Shown piece by piece: positions 54,064 through 62,789 of a stretch of 64,000 nt of DNA (its first letter is position 1; every line of letters starts with the position of its first letter). The DNA comes from UBA2421 sp002343075. GTDB taxonomy: Bacteria > Planctomycetota > Phycisphaerae > Tepidisphaerales > Tepidisphaeraceae. Location: positions 110,061-174,060 of the forward strand of contig CALJLN010000050.1 in the NCBI GenBank assembly GCA_937982565.1. Direction: 5' to 3'. A program made the position numbers and the translations under genes. The notes below the pieces were generated by a model. The model saw nothing but the letters and a program-made list of their open reading frames with translations. It ran no database searches and was not told where the DNA came from.

Positions 54064-55461
54064 ATGTCTACTCCCTCACCCCTCCCCGCCGGCACGCCTT
54101 CGGTTCCTGCGCTGACTCGGCATATGGGCCTTGTGGCGCTGATTATCTTTGGCGTGGGCGATATGGTCGGCGCGGGGATTTATGGAACGATTGGCACGGC
54201 CGCCGGGTTGATGGGCAATGCCGTCTGGCTCGCGTTTGCACTCGCCATGTGCGCCGCGGTGCTGACCGGGCTTTCTTATGCCTCCATCTCATCGCGCTAC
54301 CCGCGCGCCGCGGGCGCGGCGTATGTGACGCAGCGGGCATTTGGCATGCCGCTGATCTCCTATGTCGTCGGACTCGCCGTGTGTGCCAGCGGTCTGACGA
54401 GCATGGCGGCGACCACCAATGTCTTTACCGAAAACCTGCAGGCCATCATCCCGCCTTTGCAGACATGGGCCGGACGGCTTGCGATCATCTTCGTTTTTCT
54501 CGGCCTGCTGACATTCGTTAACTTCTGGGGCATTCGCGAATCGATCTGGCTGAATGCCATCTGCGCCGCCGTGGAGGTCGGCGGGTTGCTCTTTGTCATT
54601 GCGCTGGGCGCGCGCTTCTGGGGAACGGTCGATTACCTGCAAACCCCGCCGGGCGTCCCGCTGAGCACAACCCTCATGCTCAGCGGCGCCGTGCTGACAT
54701 TTTTTGCGTTCATCGGCTTTGAAGACATGCTCAACATGGCTGAGGAGGTGAAGAATCCCGAGCGCACCATGCCCTGGGGAATGATCATCGCGATCGGCAT
54801 CGTCACACTGCTATACATCGCCATCGCCGTCACTGCGGTGTCGGTTGTTCCTTTTGCGCAATTGGCCAATACAACCGCCAACGGCGCACCCTTCACGCAG
54901 ATAACGCGTGTGACGGCGCCGTGGCTCAGCCCGTGGGTGTTTACGTTCATCACCCTCTTCGCCGTCACCAACACAGGGCTGATTAACTACATCATGGGCA
55001 GCCGGCTCGTCTACGGCATGAGCCGGCAGCGATTGCTCCCGGCATTCTTAGGCAAGGTGCACCCCAATCGCCGCACGCCGCACGTTGCGATTTTTGTGCT
55101 AGGGCTGATCGTGCTGACGCTGGCGGTGACGGGCAACGTGAAGCAACTGGCGTCATCGACATCGCTTCTGCTTCTAAACTGCTTCGCGGTGATCAATGGT
55201 GCGCTGATCGTGCTGCAACGCCGCCCCGGCGAGGCACGCGGGCGGTTCGAGGTGCCGACGATCATCCCCGGGCTGGGCGTGCTCGTCTGCGTCGGCCTGA
55301 TCGCCGGCCGGCTGTCAACTGCATACCGAGAAGGCAACCTCACCGGCGACCTGCTGACCACCGCCTGCATGTTTGCGGCCATCCTAGCGCTTTACGGCAT
55401 CATGCGGCCGAAACAGGTGGGGGAAGGTGATGAGGTAATGCATGACAAACAGAAATCGTAG
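54064..55461 (+). CDS. APC-superfamily amino-acid permease
   Basis: The 465-residue protein starts at ATG 54064 (TTG 54061 is in frame one codon earlier; the ribosome-binding site is weak). It has about twelve transmembrane helices. Helix 1 has the APC-type unwound motif GAGIYGTIG, and helix 6 carries FFAFIGFEDMLNMAEEVKNP. It imports or exchanges amino acids or amines in the inner membrane. Substrate is not visible. It lies downstream of a terminator and is monocistronic as far as the sequence shows. Confidence 0.88.
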   Translation: MSTPSPLPAGTPSVPALTRHMGLVALIIFGVGDMVGAGIYGTIGTAAGLMGNAVWLAFALAMCAAVLTGLSYASISSRYPRAAGAAYVTQRAFGMPLISYVVGLAVCASGLTSMAATTNVFTENLQAIIPPLQTWAGRLAIIFVFLGLLTFVNFWGIRESIWLNAICAAVEVGGLLFVIALGARFWGTVDYLQTPPGVPLSTTLMLSGAVLTFFAFIGFEDMLNMAEEVKNPERTMPWGMIIAIGIVTLLYIAIAVTAVSVVPFAQLANTTANGAPFTQITRVTAPWLSPWVFTFITLFAVTNTGLINYIMGSRLVYGMSRQRLLPAFLGKVHPNRRTPHVAIFVLGLIVLTLAVTGNVKQLASSTSLLLLNCFAVINGALIVLQRRPGEARGRFEVPTIIPGLGVLVCVGLIAGRLSTAYREGNLTGDLLTTACMFAAILALYGIMRPKQVGEGDEVMHDKQKS

Positions 55462-55502
55462 TAACCAAACCTACTCGCCCAGTGCGCAGCAACGCAGCGG
55501 CC

Positions 55503-56171
55503 CTATCGCCTGCCGCCCGGCGGTCGATCGTCAAACCTCTCCAGGGTGAGTTCGTCTTTTGAAACGCTGGCCACATGCCCATCAAAGAAAAGGACATTGG
55601 CAAAGCGAGCCCGGTGCCGCGTGTCAGAGATGCGCTGCGAGGCGGCGCGCGGAAGGTGCTTTGGCGCGAATGCAACATGCTCTGGCTCGAAGAAAATGTC
55701 ATCAAAAAACTGGTGAGCGACGCCAAAAAGGTCGGGCGTTTCCAGCAAAAGCGGCACATCAGACGGATTGCGGACGTCAGCAACCCTTGAAGCCGCAGCG
55801 GCTTGCCAGGCTGGGCTCGTCTCAAACGCAAAGGCATTCATGACAAATGCCGAGGGGATATCTGCAGTCGGATGAGCCGGGCATTGAAGCACAGAAATCT
55901 CCGGCAAATCACTCCACGCCGTCAACCCGCCCCGTTTGAGCCAATGGCCTATCGCCGCAACCCAGTTCGGGCCGCGAAGGCCTCGATATCCGCCGCCTCT
56001 TGGAATGTACCCTCGGTTGCCAGCCGCATAGCCCGAGAATGCCACACCGAGCTGCCGGAGATTTGACGCGCAGGCCGTCTGGCGCGCCGATTCCCGAACT
56101 CGCGCAACCGTTGGGAAGAGGATAGCCAACAATACGATGATCAAGCCGATGGCCACTGTGAGTTCAGTCAT
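55503..56171 (-). CDS. prepilin-like (type IV pilin/pseudopilin) protein, H-X9-DG type
   Basis: The annotated frame begins at ATG 56171, which overlaps the upstream stop as ATGA, and gives 222 residues. It opens directly with MTELTVAIGLIIVLLAILFP, the pilin helix with conserved Glu5, then ASNLRQLGVAFSGY and a C-terminal NVLFFDGHVAS stretch like planctomycete DUF1559 proteins. In the same frame, just upstream of the ATG, the codons read RSHGFS, so the full text would be HGFSMTEL, a classical prepilin-peptidase site (Gly before Phe). Yet no in-frame ATG, GTG or TTG exists upstream as far as I traced it (about 120 bases, to about 56290). Either a non-standard start or frameshift is used, or this is a leaderless pseudopilin. 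Confidence 0.72.
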   Translation of the reverse strand: MTELTVAIGLIIVLLAILFPTVARVRESARQTACASNLRQLGVAFSGYAAGNRGYIPRGGGYRGLRGPNWVAAIGHWLKRGGLTAWSDLPEISVLQCPAHPTADIPSAFVMNAFAFETSPAWQAAAASRVADVRNPSDVPLLLETPDLFGVAHQFFDDIFFEPEHVAFAPKHLPRAASQRISDTRHRARFANVLFFDGHVASVSKDELTLERFDDRPPGGRR

Positions 56172-56704
56172 GCTGAATCCATGCGACCGGCCTCGTCCGC
56201 TTCTGAACGGCCGAACTTCTGCAGAGGGATAATCGTGCGCCTCGTCACCGGTCGCATCCCGGCGCTCCCGAGTACCGCAGCCAACACTGCGATCAGGGCG
56301 ACGTTACGAGTTGCCGAACGATAGAGATTGCCGGGAGTCGTCAGCTTGGCATTGAAATCTCTTCCAAAACATCCGCACTCCTTGGGCGACGGCTTGCGAG
56401 CTTCAGCCAGCAGCAGCCCGGTAAACGCAGACAAAATCAAGATTGCGAGAATTCCGCTCAGGTTGCGCTGGATGCCGGTGAGCAGCAGCATTGCCAGCGT
56501 CACTTCGACCGCGGCTACTGAGAGCAGCCTCGTCTTGGAGCCTGAGACCCAAGACGAAAGCAATGTGTCTGTCGAAGAGACAATCTCATCGTACCCCATG
56601 AGTTTGGAGCAGCCCGCCCAAACAAACAGCAAGCCAGCAACGATGAAGACGGCGCTTTGCGCAAAGCCCTTTCGCTGCCACCAATTGATGCGATTCGGAA
56701 GCAT
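56168..56704 (-). CDS. MauE/DoxX-like membrane protein
   Basis: The 178-residue protein has four hydrophobic helices (about residues 15-35, 60-78, 83-100 and 135-150) and the characteristic CGCFGRDF loop motif of the MauE-like family (residues 108-115). It also has KLMGYDEI after the first helix. MauE-like proteins are linked to disulfide or redox handling of periplasmic proteins. Upstream is an exported protein gene (12-base gap), and its stop overlaps the ATG of the prepilin-like gene, so all are one transcript by inference. It may handle the cysteines of exported products such as the Cys-rich protein at 57760-58080. Confidence 0.75.
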   Translation of the reverse strand: MLPNRINWWQRKGFAQSAVFIVAGLLFVWAGCSKLMGYDEIVSSTDTLLSSWVSGSKTRLLSVAAVEVTLAMLLLTGIQRNLSGILAILILSAFTGLLLAEARKPSPKECGCFGRDFNAKLTTPGNLYRSATRNVALIAVLAAVLGSAGMRPVTRRTIIPLQKFGRSEADEAGRMDSA

Positions 56705-56716
56705 CGGTTGGACGCC

Positions 56717-57685
56717 TCACGGGGACACTGGCTTCAGATCGTTTGGACCCTTGACAATCTTGGTGCCCGAATTCTTTGGTGCGCCGCCCGGCGTTGTCAG
56801 CACCTCGCGAAACCAGCGCGAGGCGTGAGCATTGGTCGCGGCTGCCGCAAGGTGTTCCACCTCCGCCTCTACAGCTTTACACGAGGGTATATCCCTTCGC
56901 GAGGAGGCAAGACGGTAAAACGTCCAAAGCGTCGTAGCGTAAGTGCGTTGCGCGCGCAGATCGATTTGCGATCTGGCCGACGCTTCACGCAATTCTGTTA
57001 GCAGTTTCGTTCGCAATGACGGATCAATTGCCCCTTCGGTTTGAATCATTCCGTCCAGCATCGGTGCGGAAAGCATGACGAACGCAAACATCGACTGAGC
57101 GGCGCTTTCCAATTCATCGGCCGCAGTCGCCAGCGCTTTGGTCGAATGTTCATCCACCCCGATCAACTTCAGCGACTTCTTATCTCGAATCAACTTCACC
57201 AGATCCGCAGAGGGTACCGCAGAAAAGTCATCTGAGACGAGGACAAGGTATGCTCTCAGTAAGATTGCAGCACCTCTCGCATCCGACTCCTGCTCTTTCG
57301 ATGCCAGCGCCAGAATCTGGTCGTACAGCTGACGCCGAACAAAGGGTCGCGAAAACTTTTGCGAAACGGCGATCGTCTTGCTCAATGGATAGATTTCGTA
57401 TGCCGCATCGAGCAGGCTGCCCGGAACAAAGCCCTCGCCAACTCGACTCGCCAGCGCGGTCAGCTCGTCCGCCGAATATTTGTGTTGTAGGCTGCCGCCA
57501 CTTCTCTGAATCAAATCGCCCAGCAAGTCTAAGGAGCGTGCATCGTTACTCGGAACGCCGATCAGCGGGCCGATCTCAAAAGCCGAACCCTGCGGCGCTG
57601 CGTGAGCAGGTTCAAGCGCCTGAACAGCCCAAGCCAACGTAAGGACTAATGCAATGCCCCTCACAAGTCGATGGAAGGTGAACAT
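56717..57685 (-). CDS. exported protein of unknown function
   Basis: The ATG at 57685 has GAGGAG eight bases upstream and gives 322 residues; an open frame reaches 57910 but would bury the signal peptide. The signal peptide (hydrophobic run, then PAHAAPQG) is clear. The body is predicted to be almost entirely alpha-helical, without a family I recognise (LTALASRVGEGFVPG, KSLKLIGVDEHS). It is followed 12 bases later by the MauE-like gene, and this operon may include the small Cys-rich gene upstream. Confidence 0.65.
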   Translation of the reverse strand: MFTFHRLVRGIALVLTLAWAVQALEPAHAAPQGSAFEIGPLIGVPSNDARSLDLLGDLIQRSGGSLQHKYSADELTALASRVGEGFVPGSLLDAAYEIYPLSKTIAVSQKFSRPFVRRQLYDQILALASKEQESDARGAAILLRAYLVLVSDDFSAVPSADLVKLIRDKKSLKLIGVDEHSTKALATAADELESAAQSMFAFVMLSAPMLDGMIQTEGAIDPSLRTKLLTELREASARSQIDLRAQRTYATTLWTFYRLASSRRDIPSCKAVEAEVEHLAAAATNAHASRWFREVLTTPGGAPKNSGTKIVKGPNDLKPVSP

Positions 57686-57759
57686 GACGTGACTCCTCTC
57701 AGCGCGACGATCCATGATCGTCGCAAACCAAGCGCCGCTATTCCGACTCGCGAACCTAC

Positions 57760-58080
57760 TCAGTTCCCAACGCCAAATGAAGAGCACGAACCATGGTCCA
57801 CGAGGAAATAGAGCGCATTGCAATCTCCCGTCACGCTGATTTGCGGAGGGCAGTCTTCCTCGTACTCTACATTTGTGAGTACCACAAATCGGGGCGGTTG
57901 GGTGGGACATGCGTGCAGGGGTCCGTAGCTCGCCAACTCATAGAGACAGCAGTTTCCATAGTCCCCCGGTGGATTGGCGTACGACGTAAAGTAAACTGCA
58001 AACCCTGGCAAGACAGCTGCCACTACGATCAGACTAAAACGGCGAAGGAGAGACGGTAGACGGTAGACGGTTCGTTGCAA
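57760..58080 (-). CDS. small cysteine-rich exported protein
   Basis: The 106-residue product starts at TTG 58080, with AGGAG three bases upstream (short spacing; GTG codons further in are alternatives). A basic N-terminus and a hydrophobic segment (residues 14-30, then YANPPGD) look like a signal peptide. The mature part has six Cys, including the CCLYELAS motif, in about 70 residues, which suggests disulfide bonds. It resembles no known family. It precedes the exported helical protein by 74 bases and is likely part of the same leftward operon with the MauE-like redox protein. The first codons are built on a GACGGTA-type tandem repeat. Confidence 0.5.
   Translation of the reverse strand: MQRTVYRLPSLLRRFSLIVVAAVLPGFAVYFTSYANPPGDYGNCCLYELASYGPLHACPTQPPRFVVLTNVEYEEDCPPQISVTGDCNALYFLVDHGSCSSFGVGN
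58052..58070. repeat. tandem 7-base repeat GACGGTA
   Basis: GACGGTA occurs twice in full plus GACGG, at the 5' end of the small cysteine-rich gene, encoding its basic N-terminal residues. Confidence 0.85.
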
Positions 58081-58255
58081 TGTCTCCTGAGAAACCAGAA
58101 ACTCCGCAAACTCCGCGATCGGAACGATGAAACGTTATCAGTAATCCCCCAGATGTTAAGCAAAAAGTTAACGTAAATCTACTCGCTTCCGACGGAAACC
58201 CCTGGGATGGGGTGCAGGTTCGACCGCGGCAGGAATGTCCGCCCCAGCAACCTGC

Positions 58256-59755
58256 CTACGCCGCCTGGCTTTTCACTGCGTCGTCCAGCAGGCCGCTGAC
58301 CGGGACGGGTTCTTCGGGGTGCTGCTCGACGTGATGTTCAAGCGTCATGCTCTTCGGCGGGCGCACGCGGTTGATGCCGTCTTGCGCCGCGACTTTATAG
58401 CACTCGGCCAGCGTCGGGTAGTTGAACACTGTTTCCACGAAGTAGTCGATCGGCAGGCCGGCGGCCATGCAGGTTTGGCCGATGTGGATTAGCTCGGTCG
58501 CGCCGGTGCCCAGCGCGTGGACGCCCAGCAGCCGGCGGCTTTCCTGGTGGAAAATCAGTTTGAGCATGCCGTTCGGGTCGCTGATGAGATGCCCGCGGGC
58601 GATTTCGCGATAGCGCGCGATGCCGCACTCATAGGGCACGCCCTGCGCCGTGAGGCTTTGCTCGCTCGCGCCCACCATGCTGATCTCGGGGATAGTATAA
58701 ATGCCATAGGGAAACAGCGTTTGCGGCGGTTCGCTGAGCAGGTGAAACATGTGCGCCGCCGCAAGCCGACCCTGCTCCATGCTCGTCGCGGCCAGCGCCG
58801 GAAAGCCGATCACATCGCCGGCAGCATAGATGTGCGATGCCGCAGTCTGATAGCACTCATTCACCTTCAGCCGGCCACGCTCGTCTGCGGTGAGGCCGGT
58901 GGCTTCCAGGCCCAGTCCGGCGGTCGCGCCCTGCCGGCCGATGGAATAGAGCAACGTGTCGGCACTGATGACCTTGCCGGATTTTGTCGTCACTTCCACA
59001 ACGCCGTCATCCAGATCGATTTTTGCGACACTTTCGCCGAGCTTCAGCCGGACACCCATCTCGCGCAGACGAAGCTGCAATAGCTCGCTGATCTCTTCAT
59101 CGAGAAACTCCATCAGCCGCGGGCGCGATTCGATGAGCGTCACCTTCACGCCCACCGCAGAAAGCATGCTCGCATACTCCGTGCCGATCACGCCCCCACC
59201 GACGATAATCATGCTCCGCGGCAGTTCGCGGAGCGTCAGCAGTTCGTTGGAATCAATGATCTTTCCCGGAGTAAAAGGCACGCTGGCCGGCCTTGCCGGC
59301 TCGGTGCCGACGGCAATGAGAAACCGGTCGGATTCCAGTTCGAGCGTGTCTTCCACGCCGCGGTCATGGCGCATGATTCGCACGCGGCGCTCGCTGACAA
59401 ACTTCGCTCGACCGTAAAAAAGCGTCACGCCGTTGCGGCGCATCTGGTTGTGTACCACATCGCATTCATTGCGAATGGTGTGATTACAGCGATACAACAA
59501 ATCCGACATCGTAATGTCGTGTTTCACCGCATAGCTGTCGCCGTACATCGAGCGTTCATTGAACGCCGTGAGATGCAGCACGGCTTCGCGGATTGCCTTT
59601 GATGGAATCGTGCCGGTGTGAATACACACGCCGCCGATCATCTCCCTGCGATCGATGAGCGCGACGCGCTTTCCAAGCTTCGCGCCCGATAATGCAGCCT
59701 TTTGCCCGGCGGGGCCTGAACCGATCACGACAAGATCAAAGTTTGCGGAAGACAT
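58256..59755 (-). CDS. sthA: soluble pyridine nucleotide transhydrogenase
   Basis: From ATG 59755 the protein is 499 residues; the frame is open to 59854. The N-terminus FDLVVIGSGPAGQKAA is the FAD-binding Rossmann motif. It continues GGVCIHTGTIPSKAIREA: only one Cys remains where dithiol reductases have C-x4-C, as in SthA. The NAD-binding motif is IIVGGGVIGTEYAS, and the end shows HALGTGATELIHIGQ. The enzyme moves hydride between NADPH and NAD in the cytoplasm. It is divergent from the diguanylate cyclase gene, with starts about 105 bases apart. Confidence 0.93.
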   Translation of the reverse strand: MSSANFDLVVIGSGPAGQKAALSGAKLGKRVALIDRREMIGGVCIHTGTIPSKAIREAVLHLTAFNERSMYGDSYAVKHDITMSDLLYRCNHTIRNECDVVHNQMRRNGVTLFYGRAKFVSERRVRIMRHDRGVEDTLELESDRFLIAVGTEPARPASVPFTPGKIIDSNELLTLRELPRSMIIVGGGVIGTEYASMLSAVGVKVTLIESRPRLMEFLDEEISELLQLRLREMGVRLKLGESVAKIDLDDGVVEVTTKSGKVISADTLLYSIGRQGATAGLGLEATGLTADERGRLKVNECYQTAASHIYAAGDVIGFPALAATSMEQGRLAAAHMFHLLSEPPQTLFPYGIYTIPEISMVGASEQSLTAQGVPYECGIARYREIARGHLISDPNGMLKLIFHQESRRLLGVHALGTGATELIHIGQTCMAAGLPIDYFVETVFNYPTLAECYKVAAQDGINRVRPPKSMTLEHHVEQHPEEPVPVSGLLDDAVKSQAA

Positions 59756-59861
59756 ACCGATCGTATCGGCCATTCGGGCCATAGGGTTGATGAGTGTGCA
59801 AGGGCGGCCGGATGGAAGGTGATTAAGTCTGGCCTGGTAGGGTTCGATAATCACTAAAGTC

Positions 59862-60830
59862 GTGTTCGATCCGGCACAACATCAGCCCCCGCCGCCGCCG
59901 CGCAATTGGCGGGGGTTCATCCGACGCGTGGTGATCAACACGTCGATCGTCGGTGCCGCCGTCGCTGTCTGGCGGTTCACCGGGGCGATTCTGGCGCGCA
60001 ACGATCCGGCAGACAACGCCCGCGCGCTCAATCTCATCCTTCCTCTGGGCATGACGGCGCTGCTGCTGGGCGGGTTTGCCTGGCAGGAATTTCGCTGGTA
60101 TCGACCGCGCCGAAAACTGCTCCACCTGATGACCGAGATATCGGCCGCGCGCATGCCAATCGAATCGCTCAACGAAGTAGGCGGCGGATGCACGCGGATC
60201 GCGCAGGCCGTCGCTGCGGCGTTTCGTCAGAGCCGCGCGCTGCATCAGAAACTCGCCCAGCAGGAGCGCGACACCGCCGTGAAGGTGCAGAACCGCACCG
60301 ACGCGCTCGAGCGCGTCATCGGCGGCCTTCGACAGCAGGCCATTCGCGACGGACTCACCGGCCTGCTTAACCGCCGGGCACTGGACGATCTGCTGCCGAG
60401 GTTGATCGATCATGCGCGGGCGAGGACCGAGGATCTGTCGCTGTTGATGATCGACGTCGACCACTTCAAACAGCTTAACGACCAACTCGGCCACGCCGCC
60501 GGGGATGAGGCGCTGAAGAACATCGGGCAGATCATCCGATCGAGCCTGAGCCGCGCCGCCGACGTCGGTTTTCGCTGCGGCGGGGATGAATTCGTCGTCG
60601 TCCTGCCCGGCTGCGGCCCCGCTCCCGCGCGCAAGCTCGCCGAGCAGCTCACCAACCTTGTGGGACAGATGGCCAGAACCCTGAAAAGCAAGCCGCGCCC
60701 CGGGCTAAGCGTCGGAGTGTGCAGCATAAGCGAACTGCCCAGCCCCATCGCGACCGCCCTCCTGCGAGAAGCCGACCGCCGGCTGTATGAGATCAAACAA
60801 GCGCACCACAGTCAGCGCAAAGTGGCCTGA
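59862..60830 (+). CDS. membrane-anchored GGDEF diguanylate cyclase
   Basis: The 322-residue protein starts at GTG 59862. Two N-terminal transmembrane helices (about residues 20-40 and 55-72) are followed by a short coiled-coil linker and a GGDEF domain (about 160-310). The catalytic sequence is FRCGGDEFVVVLPG and the metal-binding Asp is in MIDVDHFKQLND. The product is cyclic di-GMP. The GGDEF loop is intact, so activity is likely. No EAL domain is present. Its 3' end overlaps the convergent PEP-CTERM gene by 19 bases. Confidence 0.9.
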   Translation: MFDPAQHQPPPPPRNWRGFIRRVVINTSIVGAAVAVWRFTGAILARNDPADNARALNLILPLGMTALLLGGFAWQEFRWYRPRRKLLHLMTEISAARMPIESLNEVGGGCTRIAQAVAAAFRQSRALHQKLAQQERDTAVKVQNRTDALERVIGGLRQQAIRDGLTGLLNRRALDDLLPRLIDHARARTEDLSLLMIDVDHFKQLNDQLGHAAGDEALKNIGQIIRSSLSRAADVGFRCGGDEFVVVLPGCGPAPARKLAEQLTNLVGQMARTLKSKPRPGLSVGVCSISELPSPIATALLREADRRLYEIKQAHHSQRKVA

Positions 60831-62746
60831 CCGCCGGGGCGTGGTTGCAGGCGTGCGTGTCGCCTGCACGCCACCCAGCCGAGCAACACCCCTGCCGCGA
60901 GTGTCGGCTCAGGAATGCTGGCGCGGAAGCCCGCGGGCATGTCGGGGATGGGGCCGAGGTTCATGGACTCGAACTCTTCAAACCGCCACCAGATGTCCGG
61001 GCGAAACTTTGCACCCCAGTAAATGTCGGGCGAATCGAGCAGGGCCACATAGAGATCCTGCAATGTATCGCCGCCACGGCGCAGGTCGGGCGACGCTCCG
61101 AAGTTGGCGGACAACAGCGAGAAGTCGTCAAGCGTGAGCATCCCGGTGTAATTGAAATCGCCGTCGGACCAGTCGCCGGGATTGCCGACACCGGTCGCGT
61201 CGAACCGCGAGAAATCATCCAGATCGACATCGCCGTCAAGATCGGCGTCGCCTGTGTATGTGAATGCGATCAGGGCTGTCGTGTTATCAACAACCTGATT
61301 GCCGAACATCGCGGTGCCGCCGCTGAAGGCGAGCACGTCGGATGCTTCGGCGTAACCCAGCGCGTATTGGTTCGACGACGCACTGGACGTGCGGATTCCG
61401 TTGCCGTTCCAACTGCCGCTGTTGAATCCGGAGACAATCTCTGCGACGTGTCCGGTGGGGTTCAACGTTCCGCCGTTGTTGATCGATCCGAGCGGGCTGG
61501 TGCCGCTGTAGTCGATGACCAGGTCGTTGTTCTTCAAGTCAATCGCTGCCGATGAATCGATCGTAAGCAACCCCGTCCGGCTGATGCCGGCGTTGTTGCC
61601 GACGATGTCGAGCGTGCCCGCACCGCCGCTGCTGGCGGAAATTACTGCGACTCCAGCATTTACAGTCAATTCATCGGTGCGAATATGCCTGGCGGCGAAC
61701 GTACCCGCACCGTTTTTGTTGAAGAAGCCTGCAGTGGTTGAAGTGCCGTCGCCGCTGCTGATGAATGCCGGCATCGTGCGCGTCAGGCCGGTGCTGATAT
61801 TGGCGGTGGCGGCGGAATCGGTCAGCATCACCGTGCCGCTGCCGGCGAATTGCGTGTCGGTGAACACCAACCCGTTACTGTTGAGTTGTCTCAGTTCTCG
61901 GTTGGAGCCGAAGTTGAGGGTGCCTTGAAGGCTCCACGCGCTACCTCCCGATACGGTCACGTTGGAGTTCAGCGAAACGTAGTTATGAAGGATCAAATCG
62001 CTGCTAAACTCTTCCGCTACGCGGATTGACCCACCGTTGACGGTAAGGGTGCCTGTTCCCAACGGGCCGCTAACAATGCTGCCTCCTGAAGCAATCGAAT
62101 TTTGTTCGATTGACAGAATACCGCTGTTGAGAACAACGCCTCCGGAAAAGGTGCTGTCGTCAACTGCCAAGCCTTTGCCGAGGTCTCCAAATCGAATGGT
62201 TGCATCGTCATTCAGCGTACCGGTCCGCTGAATTGACATTGAACCGCTGCCGACAATCTGCGATAGAAACTGGAGTTCCTGACCGTCTTCGACATTGACA
62301 GCCAATGCGCCAGGAACGGACACAGTGACTTTGCCGAGGCCGAGGAACAGATCGTTTCCGATGGTGAAACTGCTGTCCGAACTGAAGTTGACCCCGATCG
62401 CACTCGTGCTGCCGAAAGCAATCGTTGCGTCGGTGTCGAGGAAGCCCCCGATTAACTGACTGTATGTCGGATTGGTGATGATAATCGTGCCGACGGAGTT
62501 GGTGCCGGGACTGTCCGGTTCGCGGAGTTCGATCGAGCTGCCGGAGCCACCAGAAATCACTGCGATACTGCCAGCATTTGGCGCGTTATTGGTCCAACTC
62601 CCGTTGCGTGTCCACACATCCCCGTTGGCACCGCCCCAATTCGTCGTCTGCCCAACGGCAATCGGCAGATGGATGCCTGCCACTCCGATCGCGAAAAAGC
62701 CAAGAATTGTCTTGCCCGACCAACCACTGACGCTACAAATACGCAT
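60812..62746 (-). CDS. PEP-CTERM protein with autotransporter-like repeats and dockerin-like domain
   Basis: The ATG at 62746 is preceded by AGGAGA; the frame opens at 62776. The 644-residue protein has a signal peptide ending IAVGQ. It then has autotransporter/PATR-like beta-repeat sequence (residues 30-440), rich in Ser/Gly/Thr/Asn with repeated GTLTVNGG-like phrases. Next come dockerin-like calcium-binding repeats (DADLDGDVDLDDFSRF, then DFNYTGMLTLDDF). The C-terminal PEP-CTERM signal IPEPTLAAGVLLGW is followed by a basic tail. It is probably a secreted or extracellular-matrix protein anchored by an exosortase. The adhesive function is inference. Confidence 0.8.
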   Translation of the reverse strand: MRICSVSGWSGKTILGFFAIGVAGIHLPIAVGQTTNWGGANGDVWTRNGSWTNNAPNAGSIAVISGGSGSSIELREPDSPGTNSVGTIIITNPTYSQLIGGFLDTDATIAFGSTSAIGVNFSSDSSFTIGNDLFLGLGKVTVSVPGALAVNVEDGQELQFLSQIVGSGSMSIQRTGTLNDDATIRFGDLGKGLAVDDSTFSGGVVLNSGILSIEQNSIASGGSIVSGPLGTGTLTVNGGSIRVAEEFSSDLILHNYVSLNSNVTVSGGSAWSLQGTLNFGSNRELRQLNSNGLVFTDTQFAGSGTVMLTDSAATANISTGLTRTMPAFISSGDGTSTTAGFFNKNGAGTFAARHIRTDELTVNAGVAVISASSGGAGTLDIVGNNAGISRTGLLTIDSSAAIDLKNNDLVIDYSGTSPLGSINNGGTLNPTGHVAEIVSGFNSGSWNGNGIRTSSASSNQYALGYAEASDVLAFSGGTAMFGNQVVDNTTALIAFTYTGDADLDGDVDLDDFSRFDATGVGNPGDWSDGDFNYTGMLTLDDFSLLSANFGASPDLRRGGDTLQDLYVALLDSPDIYWGAKFRPDIWWRFEEFESMNLGPIPDMPAGFRASIPEPTLAAGVLLGWVACRRHARLQPRPGGQATLR

Positions 62747-62789
62747 CTGCGTCTCCTGTTGTACGAGAGGCTTCACGGGATTCTAAACA

